Notes: a model not told the origin generated them from the letters alone. A DNA stretch of 34,366 nucleotides from Alicyclobacillus pomorum DSM 14955 (GCF_000472905.1 NZ_AXAR01000021.1:14423-48788); one strand, 5' to 3'. Positions 18,133 to 28,349 are shown, counted from the first letter of the stretch. Made by a program: numbers and translations.

Positions 18133-18160
18133 AGGGAACACCAAGGTGTTCCCTTTCTTT
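18133..18160 (+). terminator. Intrinsic terminator of tsf
   Basis: AGGGAACACC (18133-18142) pairs with GGTGTTCCCT (18145-18154), followed by TTCTTT. A tight loop and clear T-rich tail. Confidence 0.85.
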
Positions 18161-18250
18161 AAACAGAAATGGTCGCCTCAGCGTACGTTGTATTGGGTGC
18201 TGTGATTTCATGACCATCGGTTGCATGCACGATGTTTGCCGATGTCCCTA

Positions 18251-18281
18251 CCGGTGTCTGAAATCACCGGCCTGCCGGTGA
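18251..18281 (+). promoter_or_regulatory. Two mutually exclusive hairpins in the pyrH leader
   Basis: CCGGTG (18251-18256) can pair with CACCGG (18265-18270) around an 8-base loop. The same CACCGG is also part of TCACCGGC (18264-18271), which pairs with GCCGGTGA (18274-18281). The two folds compete. There is no T run, so it is not a terminator. It lies 36 bases before pyrH. No function can be assigned. Confidence 0.35.
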
Positions 18282-18316
18282 CTGGAGACTACCACGCACA
18301 GAACGGAGGAATCTGG

Positions 18317-19048
18317 ATGCCGACACCGAAGTACTCTCGTGTCGTATTAAAACTCAGTGGGGAAGCGCTTGCCGGGGAGCAAGGATATGGCATTGATCCG
18401 GAAGTCATCCACAACATTGCCGTACAAGTGAAGGACGTCGTGGCGCTTGGCGTACAAGTCGCCGTTGTCGTCGGTGGCGGCAATATTTGGCGCGGGATCT
18501 CGGGAAGCGCGCGGGGGATGGACAGAGCCACTGCGGACTATATGGGCATGCTGGCGACGGTGTTGAACGCGCTCGCACTTCAGGATGCCTTAGAAAAACT
18601 GGAGGTACACACGCGAGTACAAACTTCGGTAGAAATGCGACAAGTCGCTGAACCGTACATTCGGCGTCGGGCCATCCGTCACCTGGAAAAGAATCGTGTG
18701 GTCATTTTTGCAGGCGGCACAGGAAACCCGTACTTTTCCACGGATACAACAGCCGCGCTGCGCGCTGCTGAAATCGAGGCCGACGTGATTCTGATGGCGA
18801 AAAACGGAGTGGACGGTGTGTATAGCGCGGATCCTTCGAAGGATCCACACGCTGTCAAATACGACCACCTCGAGTTTTTCGACGTGTTGAGCCAGGGGCT
18901 TGGCGTGATGGATTCCACGGCCACTTCACTTTGCATGGACAATCAGATTCCGCTGATTGTCTTCTCCATTGGTGATGCGACGAATATTCGGAAGGCTGTA
19001 CTTGGCGAACCCATTGGAACGATGGTAGGGGGGAAGTCTCGTGATTGA
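18317..19048 (+). CDS. pyrH: UMP kinase
   Basis: Phosphorylates UMP to UDP; an amino-acid-kinase-fold hexamer unlike eukaryotic UMP/CMP kinase. The 243-residue product shows [71 protein letters not shown] and [12 protein letters not shown]. The frame is open from 18221, but ATG 18317 has GGAGGA at 18305-18310 and matches the family start. frr begins inside its last codons (8-bp overlap). Confidence 0.97.
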   Translation: MPTPKYSRVVLKLSGEALAGEQGYGIDPEVIHNIAVQVKDVVALGVQVAVVVGGGNIWRGISGSARGMDRATADYMGMLATVLNALALQDALEKLEVHTRVQTSVEMRQVAEPYIRRRAIRHLEKNRVVIFAGGTGNPYFSTDTTAALRAAEIEADVILMAKNGVDGVYSADPSKDPHAVKYDHLEFFDVLSQGLGVMDSTATSLCMDNQIPLIVFSIGDATNIRKAVLGEPIGTMVGGKSRD

Positions 19049-19598
19049 AGATGTGTTGAAATCCGCCGAGGATAGAATGGAAAAAGCGGTACAAGTGTAT
19101 AAACGGGATCTGTTGACCGTGCGCGCCGGACGCGCCACGCCCGCAATGCTGGATAAGATCACCGTTGAGTACTACGGCACGCAGATGCCCGTCAATCAGG
19201 TTGCGAGCGTGACAACGCCGGAACCTCGTCAATTGGTGATTACGCCGTGGGATAAAGGGATGCTGTCGGAGATTGAAAAGGCCATTCAGAAGTCTGACCT
19301 GGGTGTCAATCCCATGAACGACGGCAGCGTGATCCGCTTGAACATTCCACCGCTGACCGAGCAACGCCGTCAAGAGCTCGTCAAGGTGGTGCGGAAGATG
19401 GCGGAAGAATGTCGTGTGGCCGTCCGTAATATCCGCAGAGATGCGAATGACGAATTGAAGAAGATGGAGAAAAAGGGCGACATTTCGGAAGATCAGGTTC
19501 GCCGAGGCACCGACAAAATCCAGGCCATCACAGACAAGTTTATTGCGGAAGTCGACAAGCTGACGGCGGGTAAAGAACAGGAACTGACGGAAGTGTAA
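19041..19598 (+). CDS. frr: Ribosome recycling factor
   Basis: With EF-G it splits the post-termination ribosome. At 185 residues it has the standard family length and shows [51 protein letters not shown] and [23 protein letters not shown] 19041 lies inside the end of pyrH, with the G-rich site AGGGGGG at 19028-19033, so translation is probably coupled. Confidence 0.97.
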   Translation: MIEDVLKSAEDRMEKAVQVYKRDLLTVRAGRATPAMLDKITVEYYGTQMPVNQVASVTTPEPRQLVITPWDKGMLSEIEKAIQKSDLGVNPMNDGSVIRLNIPPLTEQRRQELVKVVRKMAEECRVAVRNIRRDANDELKKMEKKGDISEDQVRRGTDKIQAITDKFIAEVDKLTAGKEQELTEV

Positions 19599-19636
19599 CG
19601 AGGGTGACTGCAGACGACAGGGGGAGGTCAGCGCGA

Positions 19637-20404
19637 TTGTTAAATAGGCTGTTTGCACGAATTCGCAAAAGGCCGCATGAGAAAGAGCGTTTTTCGCTCG
19701 AAGGCAACCTCCCTGCTCATCTCGCTATCATTATGGACGGCAATGGTCGATGGGCGAACCGTCGAGGTCTTCCGCGTTTCGCAGGGCATCATGCTGGGAT
19801 GAAGCGGATGCGTCAGGTGATTCGGGACTGCGACGAGCTGGGCATCCCGTGTTTGACGCTCTACGCGTTTTCCACAGAAAACTGGAAGCGGCCGCAGGAT
19901 GAAGTGGAGTACCTTATGCGGCTGCCCGAGGAGTTTTTTGCATCCGAAATTGATGAGCTGGTTGAGCGAGGCGTACGCGTCCGCTTTATTGGTGACACCA
20001 GCAAACTGCCGCAGCACACGCAGGACATCGTGCATCGGACGCTGGAACGCACCAAGGACAGCAACGGCATGATTGTGAACTTTGCCTTGAACTACGGTGG
20101 ACGCGCGGAGATTGTGAGCGCGGCTAAGTCGTTTGCAAGAGAAGTCGCTGCCGGGACTGCGACGTGGGATGACCTCACAGAGGAGCGCTTTCAGCAGCAC
20201 TTGTCCACCGGATCTTTGCCGGATCCGGATTTGGTGATACGCACCAGTGGCGAAATGCGCCTGAGCAACTTCTTGATTTGGCAGGCCGCGTATGCGGAAT
20301 TTTGGTTCACGGACGTGCTGTGGCCAGATTTTACGCGCGACGTTTTGGAGCAGGCGCTGCGTGAGTTCCAGGGACGCAAACGCCGCTTTGGCGGTTTGAA
20401 GTAG
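19637..20404 (+). CDS. uppS: Undecaprenyl diphosphate synthase (isoprenyl transferase)
   Basis: Makes the C55 lipid carrier of cell-wall synthesis by cis-condensation of isopentenyl diphosphate. The product (255 residues from TTG 19637) shows LAIIMDGNGRWANRRGLPR with catalytic Asp34, GHHAGMKRMRQVIRDC, LYAFSTENWKRP and the C-terminal DLVIRTSGEMRLSNFLIWQA with EFWFTDVLWPDF. An upstream in-frame GTG at 19604 would add 11 residues but has no spaced ribosome site, whereas TTG 19637 follows GGGGAGGT at 19621-19628 by eight bases. cdsA starts directly after the stop. Confidence 0.95.
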   Translation: MLNRLFARIRKRPHEKERFSLEGNLPAHLAIIMDGNGRWANRRGLPRFAGHHAGMKRMRQVIRDCDELGIPCLTLYAFSTENWKRPQDEVEYLMRLPEEFFASEIDELVERGVRVRFIGDTSKLPQHTQDIVHRTLERTKDSNGMIVNFALNYGGRAEIVSAAKSFAREVAAGTATWDDLTEERFQQHLSTGSLPDPDLVIRTSGEMRLSNFLIWQAAYAEFWFTDVLWPDFTRDVLEQALREFQGRKRRFGGLK

Positions 20405-20413
20405 GTGAGAAAC

Positions 20414-21193
20414 GTGCTGAGACAACGAGTGGTTACGGCTGTCATCGCCCTGGTGATTGTCGTTGCAGCGGTCGTGTGGTGCTCTCTGTCGTGGCAGATA
20501 CTCGTGTTCGTCGGGTGTCTGCTGTGCGCTTACGAGTTCGCTGCTATCACCGGACAACGGTGGAGTACGCCGGCGGCCATTTGGGGCTATGCGGTGGTCG
20601 CCTTGTTGATATGGTGGCCGCATGGATTCGGTACTTACATGTATCAATGGATGGTTGCTATCACGTTTCTCATCCCCGTGTTGACTCGAAATCGGGCCAA
20701 CATTCTACAGGCTGCGGCACTGTTTGCAGGGGCTATGTACATCGGATTTGGTGGAGCTAGCTTAGTTGCACTGAGATCCCTAGAAAATGGTTTAGCATGG
20801 GTCTTTCTAACAATGATTACAATATGGGCAACCGATACGGCGGCGTATTTTGCAGGGTCGTCTTTGAAGGGGCCAAAGCTATGGCCCGACATCAGTCCGA
20901 AAAAGACCGTCAGCGGCGCGGTTGCCGGCGTGATTGCCGGTGGGTTGGCTGCGGTGTTGATTGGATGGCTCGCCATCCAAAGCGCACATCCGCTGCGGTA
21001 TTTCTACATAGGGGCGCTGATTTCCGTGACGGGACAATTGGGGGACCTCGTCGAATCGGCATACAAGCGATCCGCAGGTGTCAAGGACTCGGGAAGCCTG
21101 TTGCCGGGTCACGGCGGTGTGCTGGACAGGGTGGATAGTTTGCTGTTTGCTGCGCCCTTGGCGGTGTTCCTCATCACGCAGCCCTGGTCGTAG
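20414..21193 (+). CDS. cdsA: Phosphatidate cytidylyltransferase
   Basis: Makes CDP-diacylglycerol, the precursor of phospholipids, in the membrane. The product of about 259 residues has some eight hydrophobic helices. The C-terminal family signature region reads SVTGQLGDLVESAYKRSAGV followed by KDSGSLLPGHGGVLDRVDSL. GTG 20414 is preferred because AGGTG at 20403-20407 then has normal spacing; GTG 20405 immediately after the uppS stop is possible. It is followed by dxr after 29 bases. Low codon distinctiveness and membrane character are normal for the family. Confidence 0.94.
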   Translation: MLRQRVVTAVIALVIVVAAVVWCSLSWQILVFVGCLLCAYEFAAITGQRWSTPAAIWGYAVVALLIWWPHGFGTYMYQWMVAITFLIPVLTRNRANILQAAALFAGAMYIGFGGASLVALRSLENGLAWVFLTMITIWATDTAAYFAGSSLKGPKLWPDISPKKTVSGAVAGVIAGGLAAVLIGWLAIQSAHPLRYFYIGALISVTGQLGDLVESAYKRSAGVKDSGSLLPGHGGVLDRVDSLLFAAPLAVFLITQPWS

Positions 21194-21222
21194 ACGTACA
21201 TCATGATTGAGGTGCATGAGCC

Positions 21223-22392
21223 GTGATTTCAGTAACGATATTAGGGTCGACGGGCGTCATCGGCACCAACACACTCGAGGTATTGGAGCACCTGGGCGAA
21301 AGCTACGTCGTCCGAGCCCTCGCTGCAGGCAAAAACGCTTCTCGCTTGGCTGAGCAGATTCGGCGGTTTCGTCCACAATACGTGTCGGTTCAGGACGAAT
21401 CAACCCTAAGGGAACTCAAAGAGCAACTCGTCGGAATCGACGCATGGCCGGAATTTTTTGTCGGGGACGACGGCCTCGAGCAGATTAGCCAGGTTCCGAC
21501 GGACGTTGTGGTATCAGCCATCGTGGGTGCTAAAGGTCTCGCCCCAACGTGGCGAGCTGTCGAGCGGGGAGCGACCGTCGCACTGGCGAACAAGGAGACA
21601 CTTGTCGCTGCGGGAGATCTGGTGATGCCGCTCGCTGCGAAAACCGGCGCGCACATCGTTCCCGTGGACAGTGAACATTCCGCTCTGTTGCAGTCATTGC
21701 ACAGTGGGAAGCCGGAAGAAGTATCGAGGTATATCCTCACCGCGTCCGGTGGACCTTTTCGCGAGTGGTCGTATGAACAGCTGACGCGCGCCACCGTCGA
21801 AGAGGCTCTGCGCCACCCGACTTGGAGCATGGGGCAAAAGATTACGGTGGATTCTGCTACGTTGATGAATAAAGGCCTCGAGGTGATTGAGGCCCATCAT
21901 TTATTTCAAGCTCCGTATTCAAAGATTGACGTCGTGGTTCACCCGCAAAGCGTTGTCCACTCTTTAGTGGAGTTTGTGGACGGATCCGTGGTGGCTCAGT
22001 TGGCGACTCACGACATGCGATTGCCCATCCAATACGCCCTCACCTACCCGAATCGACGGCAAAGTCCATGGCCCCGCCTGGACTTACTGTCTGTGGCCAC
22101 GCTGACGTTTGAGGCTCCCGATTTCAACAGATTTCCGAGTCTTCGGCTGGCGTATGAAGCGGGGAAGGCGGGCGGTTACGCGCCTTGTGTGCTCAATGCA
22201 GCGAACGAAATTGCAGTGGCAGCTTTTCTGTCTGGACGCATTTCATTCCTTCAGATGGCGAAACTGGTGGAGAGTGTGCTGGAAAGACACATACCGGGGA
22301 CACCTTCTGAATTGAATGATATTGTAGAGATGGACAACTGGGCGCGTCGTTCAGCTCTCGCAATGTTGGAAAAGGGCGGGTGGAACTGTTGA
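21223..22392 (+). CDS. dxr: 1-deoxy-D-xylulose 5-phosphate reductoisomerase
   Basis: Second enzyme of the MEP pathway to isoprenoids, feeding the UppS substrate pool. The 389-residue protein has the NADPH-binding start ISVTILGSTGVIGTNTLEVL and LANKETLVAAG. Metal ligands Asp149 and Glu151 lie in VPVDSEHSALLQSLH, and the catalytic-loop region is SATLMNKGLEVIEAHHLF. GTG 21223 has a TGAGGTG-like site 9-14 bases upstream. rseP begins within the last codons. Confidence 0.96.
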   Translation: MISVTILGSTGVIGTNTLEVLEHLGESYVVRALAAGKNASRLAEQIRRFRPQYVSVQDESTLRELKEQLVGIDAWPEFFVGDDGLEQISQVPTDVVVSAIVGAKGLAPTWRAVERGATVALANKETLVAAGDLVMPLAAKTGAHIVPVDSEHSALLQSLHSGKPEEVSRYILTASGGPFREWSYEQLTRATVEEALRHPTWSMGQKITVDSATLMNKGLEVIEAHHLFQAPYSKIDVVVHPQSVVHSLVEFVDGSVVAQLATHDMRLPIQYALTYPNRRQSPWPRLDLLSVATLTFEAPDFNRFPSLRLAYEAGKAGGYAPCVLNAANEIAVAAFLSGRISFLQMAKLVESVLERHIPGTPSELNDIVEMDNWARRSALAMLEKGGWNC

Positions 22393-23648
22393 CCATTGCA
22401 GTCGTCAGTGTGCTGAAAGGAATCGTCGCGATTGTCTCCGTGTTCTTGGTGTGCATTGTACTGCACGAGTTCGGGCACTACATTGTGGCCAAGAAAAGTG
22501 GTGTGGCCGTTCCAGCTTTCGCAGTGGGATTTGGGCCGAAGATCTTCCGCTGGACGCGGAACGGAACGGAGTTCTCAATCCGGCTGTTTCCTCTGGGTGG
22601 CCTTGTTCAGCTGGCGGGTGAGATTCCGCAGGATGCACTGTTTCGAAAAGGGGAGCAGATTGCGTTCCAGGTGGACGACCAGGGGCGAGTGACCGTGCTT
22701 GGAGATCCCATGGACGTACCTGGCGGCCGCGTCGGTATTCTGCGGGACCTGGATCTGATGAACCGCCTGCAAATGACCATCGATACTGGCGATGAGGTAC
22801 GCAACTACACGGTCGTTCCTCATGCAAAACTGATGACCAATAAACGGAATTCGATGCCGCTGGTGGAGCGGCACGAACAGGTGCTCGGCAAGCCACTATG
22901 GCAACGCGCAGCCATCATTCTCGCCGGTCCAGCGATGAATTTCTTGCTGGCAGGTGTTTTATTCTCCGCATGGTCTGGCTACAATGGGGTGCCGACGACT
23001 CAAGTTGCGACGGTCGCCTCAGGATCTCCGGCTGCAATGAGCGGACTGCAGACAGGAGACAAAGTTCTGGCTGTGGACGGAAAGACAATATCGAGCTGGA
23101 CTGACTTGCAGCGCGCCATCCGGGCGGACCACTCCACACCACCGAAACCGCTGCGCCTTGATATAGAGCGCAATAAAACGACGGAGCACATCACGGTCAC
23201 GCCGAGGATGGTGGACGGGAATATTCCCCAGTTGGGTGTCACGCCGCAGCTGTCACACAACGTGCTCCAAGCTGTGAAAACGGGCTTTGCAAACGTGTAT
23301 TTTGGATCTGTGAACGCAGTTCAAGCATACTGGCAGGTCATTTCACAGCACCAATTCAACAGTCTCGCAGGACCTGTTGGGATTGCAGACGTGATTAATC
23401 AACAAGCCCAGACAGGCTTTTGGCACGTCGTCATGATTGCAGGATTGTTGAGTTTAAACCTCGGATTGTTTAACTTGCTGCCGATACCTGCTCTGGACGG
23501 TGGGCGCTTGCTGTTTATGATTGTCGAGATGTTTCGGGGGCGTGCTGTTGATCCTCGGAAGGAAGGGCTGGTGCACCTCGTCGGTTTCGGTTTGTTGATG
23601 TTGTTTGCAGTGGTCATCACATATCGAGATGTGACACGTCTGTTCTGA
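22380..23648 (+). CDS. rseP: Site-2 intramembrane metalloprotease RseP (RasP)
   Basis: A zinc protease of the membrane that cuts anti-sigma factors and signal-peptide remnants. The 422-residue product has HEFGH at residues 29-33 in the first helix, one PDZ domain (about residues 190-275: GSPAAMSGLQTGDKVLAVDG) and the third metal-ligand motif LLPIPALDGGRLLF in a late helix. GTG 22380 overlaps dxr by 13 bp; TTG 22389 is an alternative start. In Bacillus proS would follow; here polC does, after 76 bases. Confidence 0.95.
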   Translation: MELLTIAVVSVLKGIVAIVSVFLVCIVLHEFGHYIVAKKSGVAVPAFAVGFGPKIFRWTRNGTEFSIRLFPLGGLVQLAGEIPQDALFRKGEQIAFQVDDQGRVTVLGDPMDVPGGRVGILRDLDLMNRLQMTIDTGDEVRNYTVVPHAKLMTNKRNSMPLVERHEQVLGKPLWQRAAIILAGPAMNFLLAGVLFSAWSGYNGVPTTQVATVASGSPAAMSGLQTGDKVLAVDGKTISSWTDLQRAIRADHSTPPKPLRLDIERNKTTEHITVTPRMVDGNIPQLGVTPQLSHNVLQAVKTGFANVYFGSVNAVQAYWQVISQHQFNSLAGPVGIADVINQQAQTGFWHVVMIAGLLSLNLGLFNLLPIPALDGGRLLFMIVEMFRGRAVDPRKEGLVHLVGFGLLMLFAVVITYRDVTRLF

Positions 23649-23724
23649 CGCCTTCGTCCTGTCAGACGGTCGCGTCGGAGCAACATGGAAGTATGGGGAA
23701 CCGCGGATAGTGAGGGTTATTGCC

Positions 23725-26700
23725 ATGAATCAATTGGGGTTGCCGCTCGAGGATACCTCTGGGCACCAGGCGTCGGCGCCGGCGCAGGTTGACGCCACCG
23801 CCGAGTTGCCGAAGGGGTTTGTAGAAAAGGTTGTCGTCAAACGGAAATCCCGTTGTATTGAAGTCTATCTCACTCCCCTGCATCACGTGCGGGAGAGACA
23901 GTCGGCGTCTGAGGATGCATCCGTCGACGCATTGCGCCGTGCTGCGACGGAGATGGTTCGCTACGTGAGAAAGCTGACGTCGCTCACGCCGAGTTTGTCG
24001 GAAGAACGAATCGAGCTTCGTATCATTCCGCCACGTTGGACGGAGAGCACGTCAGATGCTGTCGCACAAGCCATTGTGTCCTCGTTGTTGGAATGGTATA
24101 GCGAAGATGAACCGATTGCGGCCAATTGGCTAGGGAAAGCGTCCGTCCAGTGTGTGTCGACGAGGCCTGCGGAAGATGGAGGCTCTGTGTCTCTATGGCG
24201 GTTTCTGGTCGGCAACGACGCGGAGCGCGCTGCCCTCGTGAAAAAGAAAACGGACAAGTGGCTGGCTGAACACTGCAGACTGGCGTTTGGCCTCAACGTT
24301 CAGTGCGAATTTGTAGTTGATGAATCCGCACAGGAACGCGTGGAAAAGTTGCGCCAGGAATTGGAGGCCAACGAGCGGCAGGAAGTCCTCGAGATGCTTG
24401 CCCGCGAAGCGGAAAGTCGTGCGGAAAAACCGGAGAAACCAGCTGAGCACGCGCACACAGGGGATAGGCCATATCGTCGCGAGCGGCGCAAGGACGATGA
24501 CGGTCCGGTACAGCCGCTGACCATTGGGCGCCCCATCGATGAGACACTGCTGACACCGATGAAGGACATTGTCGATGAAATGCGGAAGGTTGCAGTGGAA
24601 GGCCGCGTGTTCAGTGTGGACACGCGCACGTTGCCCAGCGGTCGGACGTTGATCCAGTTCAACATCACGGACGAGACGAGTTCCATCACCGCGAAACTGT
24701 TCTCGAACAACGAGCGGCAGCTGGAGGCCTTGCAGCCGCTCCAGGATGACGTGTACGTTCGCATTCAAGGTCAAGTTCAGTTTGATACGTACGCCAAAGA
24801 ACTGGTGTTCATGGTCCAGGACATGCAGCCGGTGGATCCGCCGACGCGGGAGGATACCGCGGAAGTGAAGCGCGTGGAGCTGCATCTGCACTCGAACATG
24901 TCGCAGCTTGACGGCGTGACACCAGTCAGCAAGTTTGTGAAGCAGGCGGCGAAATGGGGACACGATGCCATCGCCATCACAGACCACGGCGTGGTGCAGG
25001 CGTTTCCGGAAGCCTACTCCGCCGCCAAGAAGAATGGAATCAAGGTTTTACTCGGCGTGGAAGCGTACGTGGTGGACGACGGGACCCCGATTGTGTACCG
25101 CGAGGCGGATCTTGTGCTCGACGACAATACCGAATACGTTGTGTTCGACACGGAGACAACAGGCCTCAATGCCCGTGAAGACACGTTGATTGAGATCTCT
25201 GGCGTTCGGATGAAAGGGAAGCAAATTGTAGACCAGTTTGCCACCTTGATTGATCCGGAGCGCCCGGTCCCACCGAAAATCACCGAGCTGACCGGAATCA
25301 CCCCGGACATGCTGGTGGGCCAACCGAAACTGGAAGAGGCGTTAAAGCATTTCCGCGCATTCGCGGAGGGGGCCATTTTGGTTGCGCACAACGCAGAATT
25401 TGACGTTGGCTTTCTCGGACAGTGCGCCCTGAGAATCGGTATGGAGCCGTGGACCCATCCGGTCATTGACACATTGGCACTGGCGCGCGTGTTGTACCCG
25501 GGAGAGAAGAACTACCGACTCAAGACGTTGACGCAGAAGTTCAACGTCGAGCTGGTCAACCACCATCGCGCCATCGCTGACGCGGAAGCGACCGGGAAGG
25601 TCTTCGCCCACATGCAACAGACCATGCAGGAGCGTGGTATCTCGCGGCTGACCGAGTTGAACGCGCTCGCGGGAGACGTCGACGTCACGCGGGTGCGCCC
25701 GTTCCACGCAACGATTTTGGTTCGCAATCAGGCTGGCCTGAAAAACCTGTACAAGCTGGTCTCGCTGGCGCATACGAAGTACCTGTACCGCACGCCTCGC
25801 GTACCAAAGAGTGAGTTGGTCAAGCATCGCGACGGTCTGCTGATTGGCACCGCCTGTCAAAACGGCGAGTTAATTCAAGCGTTTCTGCGCGGAAAAAGCA
25901 TAGACGAGATTGAGGCCATCTGCGAGTTTTACGACTATCTCGAACTGCAGCCGCTCAGTCACTACGAAAACCTGGTTCGCGAGCAAATGATCCAGAGCTT
26001 GCAAAGCGTGAAGGATATCCACCGGCAAATCGTCGAGATTGGCAAGAAACTGAACAAGCCGGTGGTGGCGACGGGGGACGTGCACTTCTTGAACCCAAAC
26101 GACCACATCTTCCGCGAAATTTACCTGCAGTCGCAAAACCAGGGCGAAGCGGTGCAACAGCCGCCTTTGTACTTGAGGACGACCAACGAGATGTTGGAGG
26201 AGTTTCAGCATTTAGGAGACGACGCCTACGACGTGGTGGTTGGCGCAAGTCGGTACATCGCGGATCAACTGGAAGAGGTCAGACCGATTCCGGACCAGTT
26301 GTACACGCCGGTGATTGAGGGCGCTGAGGACGAGATTACCCGGATGTCGTACGAGAAGGCTCGCCAGCTCTACGGAGATCCACTGCCGGAGATTGTGGAA
26401 GCGCGACTGAAGAAGGAGCTCAACTCCATTATCAACCACGGGTTCGCCGTCATTTACTTGATTGCACACAAGTTGGTGACCAAGTCGTTGTCAGACGGAT
26501 ACCTCGTTGGGAGCCGTGGATCGGTCGGGTCGTCCCTGGTTGCCACGATGACGGACATTACGGAGGTCAATCCGTTGCCGCCGCACTACCGTTGTCCATC
26601 TTGTCGCTACAGCGAGTTTATCGAAGACGGTTCGGTTGGTTCCGGTTTTGACCTGCCCCACAAAAACTGTCCAAAGTGCGGGACAGATATGGATCGCGAC

Positions 26701-28182
26701 GGCCACGACATCCCGTTTGAGACGTTCCTTGGCTTCCACGGGGACAAAGTGCCTGATATTGACTTGAATTTCTCCGGCGAATATCAGCCTCGGGCGCACC
26801 GCTACACGGAGGAGCTGTTCGGCAAGGACCACGTGTTCCGAGCCGGAACCATTTCCGGTGTCGCGGAAAAGACAGCGTACGGCTACGTCCGGAAGTTTGC
26901 CGAAGAGCGTGGACTGGTGTTACGCAACGCGGAAATCGACCGGCTCGTGAAAGGTTGTACAGGCGTCAAGCGCACCACAGGTCAACACCCGGGCGGTCAG
27001 GTGGTCGTGCCCGGTCACGTGACCGTCTACGACTTTACGCCTGTCCAGTATCCGGCCGACGACAAGAGCGCCGGGACGCTCACGACGCACTTTGACTACC
27101 ATTCGGGCCTCGAGAACTGCCTGTTAAAACTCGATATTCTCGGGCACGACGATCCAACCGTCATCCGCATGTTGCAGGACCTGACGGGGGTCGACCCGAA
27201 GACGATTCCTCTGGATGACCCGCTCGTCCTCGGTCTCTTTTCTGGCACGGAGACGCTCGGTGTGAAACCGGAGGACATTCGGTCCAAAACCGGCACGTAC
27301 GCGATCCCCGAGTTTGGTACTAAATTTGTGCGCCAGATGCTCGAGGATACTCGACCGACCACGTTTTCCGAGTTGGTGCGCATCTCCGGTCTATCACACG
27401 GCACGGACGTCTGGCTGAACAACGCCCAGGACCTGATTCGTCAAGGGATTGCCACGCTGTCCGAGGTCATTTGCGCCCGAGACGATATCATGATCTATTT
27501 GATTTACAAGGGACTTGAGCCAGGACGTGCATTCAAGATTATGGAGAGCATCCGCAAAGGGAAAGGCGTCAAGGAAGAAGATGCAGAGTACATGCGGCAA
27601 TTCGGGGTTCCCGAGTGGTACATCGAGTCGGGACGGAAGATCAAGTACATGTTCCCGAAGGCGCACGCGACTGCATACGTGCTGATGGCTGTGCGGATTG
27701 CCTGGTTCAAAGTACACTATCCACTCGCGTTCTACGCGACGTATTTCACGGTGCGTGCGGACGACTTTGATGTGGAGCTCATGGCCCAAGGAAGAGACGC
27801 CATCTGGCGTAAAATAGAGGAAATTGAGCAGAAGGGGAACGCCGCGCTGCCAAAGGAGAAGAGCTTGCTGACCGTGCTCGAGGTGGCGCTAGAGATGGTG
27901 GTCAGAGGATACAAATTCCTGCCGATTGACTTGTACAAGTCGCACGCCACCAAGTTCCTGATTGACGAAGAACAAAAGGCACTACGGCCTCCATTTGCCG
28001 CGATTCCGGGCGTGGGTGAGTCGGCTGCGAACAACCTCTATCAAGCTTGTCAAGAGGGTGAATTCCTGTCGATTGAAGATTTGCAGTCGCGGAGCCGCGT
28101 TTCGAAGACGGTCATTGAAATCCTGGATGGTCTCGGTTGCTTGAAGGGCCTTCCGGAAACGAACCAGCTTTCGTTGTTCTAA
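23725..28182 (+). CDS. polC: DNA polymerase III alpha subunit, PolC type
   Basis: The Gram-positive replicative polymerase with built-in proofreading. The 1485-residue protein has N-terminal domains and an OB fold (from about residue 290, VEGRVFSVDTRTLPSGRT). A PHP domain (RVELHLHSNMSQLDGVTP, residues 383-400) is split by the DnaQ-like exonuclease (FDTETTG with Asp475 and Glu477; AHNAEFDVGFL; HRAIADAEATGKVF). The polymerase core contains a zinc site (Cys957, Cys960, Cys982, Cys985) and the catalytic aspartates Asp1011 and Asp1013 in PDIDLNFSGEYQ. The tail ends LPETNQLSLF, a beta-clamp binding motif. ATG 23725 has AGTGAGGG eight bases upstream; GTG 23710 is rejected. Confidence 0.98.
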   Translation: MNQLGLPLEDTSGHQASAPAQVDATAELPKGFVEKVVVKRKSRCIEVYLTPLHHVRERQSASEDASVDALRRAATEMVRYVRKLTSLTPSLSEERIELRIIPPRWTESTSDAVAQAIVSSLLEWYSEDEPIAANWLGKASVQCVSTRPAEDGGSVSLWRFLVGNDAERAALVKKKTDKWLAEHCRLAFGLNVQCEFVVDESAQERVEKLRQELEANERQEVLEMLAREAESRAEKPEKPAEHAHTGDRPYRRERRKDDDGPVQPLTIGRPIDETLLTPMKDIVDEMRKVAVEGRVFSVDTRTLPSGRTLIQFNITDETSSITAKLFSNNERQLEALQPLQDDVYVRIQGQVQFDTYAKELVFMVQDMQPVDPPTREDTAEVKRVELHLHSNMSQLDGVTPVSKFVKQAAKWGHDAIAITDHGVVQAFPEAYSAAKKNGIKVLLGVEAYVVDDGTPIVYREADLVLDDNTEYVVFDTETTGLNAREDTLIEISGVRMKGKQIVDQFATLIDPERPVPPKITELTGITPDMLVGQPKLEEALKHFRAFAEGAILVAHNAEFDVGFLGQCALRIGMEPWTHPVIDTLALARVLYPGEKNYRLKTLTQKFNVELVNHHRAIADAEATGKVFAHMQQTMQERGISRLTELNALAGDVDVTRVRPFHATILVRNQAGLKNLYKLVSLAHTKYLYRTPRVPKSELVKHRDGLLIGTACQNGELIQAFLRGKSIDEIEAICEFYDYLELQPLSHYENLVREQMIQSLQSVKDIHRQIVEIGKKLNKPVVATGDVHFLNPNDHIFREIYLQSQNQGEAVQQPPLYLRTTNEMLEEFQHLGDDAYDVVVGASRYIADQLEEVRPIPDQLYTPVIEGAEDEITRMSYEKARQLYGDPLPEIVEARLKKELNSIINHGFAVIYLIAHKLVTKSLSDGYLVGSRGSVGSSLVATMTDITEVNPLPPHYRCPSCRYSEFIEDGSVGSGFDLPHKNCPKCGTDMDRDGHDIPFETFLGFHGDKVPDIDLNFSGEYQPRAHRYTEELFGKDHVFRAGTISGVAEKTAYGYVRKFAEERGLVLRNAEIDRLVKGCTGVKRTTGQHPGGQVVVPGHVTVYDFTPVQYPADDKSAGTLTTHFDYHSGLENCLLKLDILGHDDPTVIRMLQDLTGVDPKTIPLDDPLVLGLFSGTETLGVKPEDIRSKTGTYAIPEFGTKFVRQMLEDTRPTTFSELVRISGLSHGTDVWLNNAQDLIRQGIATLSEVICARDDIMIYLIYKGLEPGRAFKIMESIRKGKGVKEEDAEYMRQFGVPEWYIESGRKIKYMFPKAHATAYVLMAVRIAWFKVHYPLAFYATYFTVRADDFDVELMAQGRDAIWRKIEEIEQKGNAALPKEKSLLTVLEVALEMVVRGYKFLPIDLYKSHATKFLIDEEQKALRPPFAAIPGVGESAANNLYQACQEGEFLSIEDLQSRSRVSKTVIEILDGLGCLKGLPETNQLSLF

Positions 28183-28234
28183 AGCGCTGTGTGACTGAAC
28201 ACTGGCGAAGCGAGGCAACGTTGAATGGAATATC

Positions 28235-28268
28235 AAAAGCACCTGATCCAGTGGGTCAGGTGCTTTTT
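28235..28268 (+). terminator. Bidirectional intrinsic terminator between polC and tdk
   Basis: A 15-bp stem (one T-G pair), 28235-28249 with 28253-28267, loop AGT, followed by a T on the plus strand. The left side starts with AAAA, so the minus strand also ends in a T run and can serve tdk, which is transcribed toward it. Confidence 0.85.
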
Positions 28269-28349
28269 GTTGGAGTGAGGTGTGTTCAAATCGTAGGGCG
28301 TACCAACTTTACAACCATTGGCCACTGCCCGAAAGGACCACCAAGGCGC

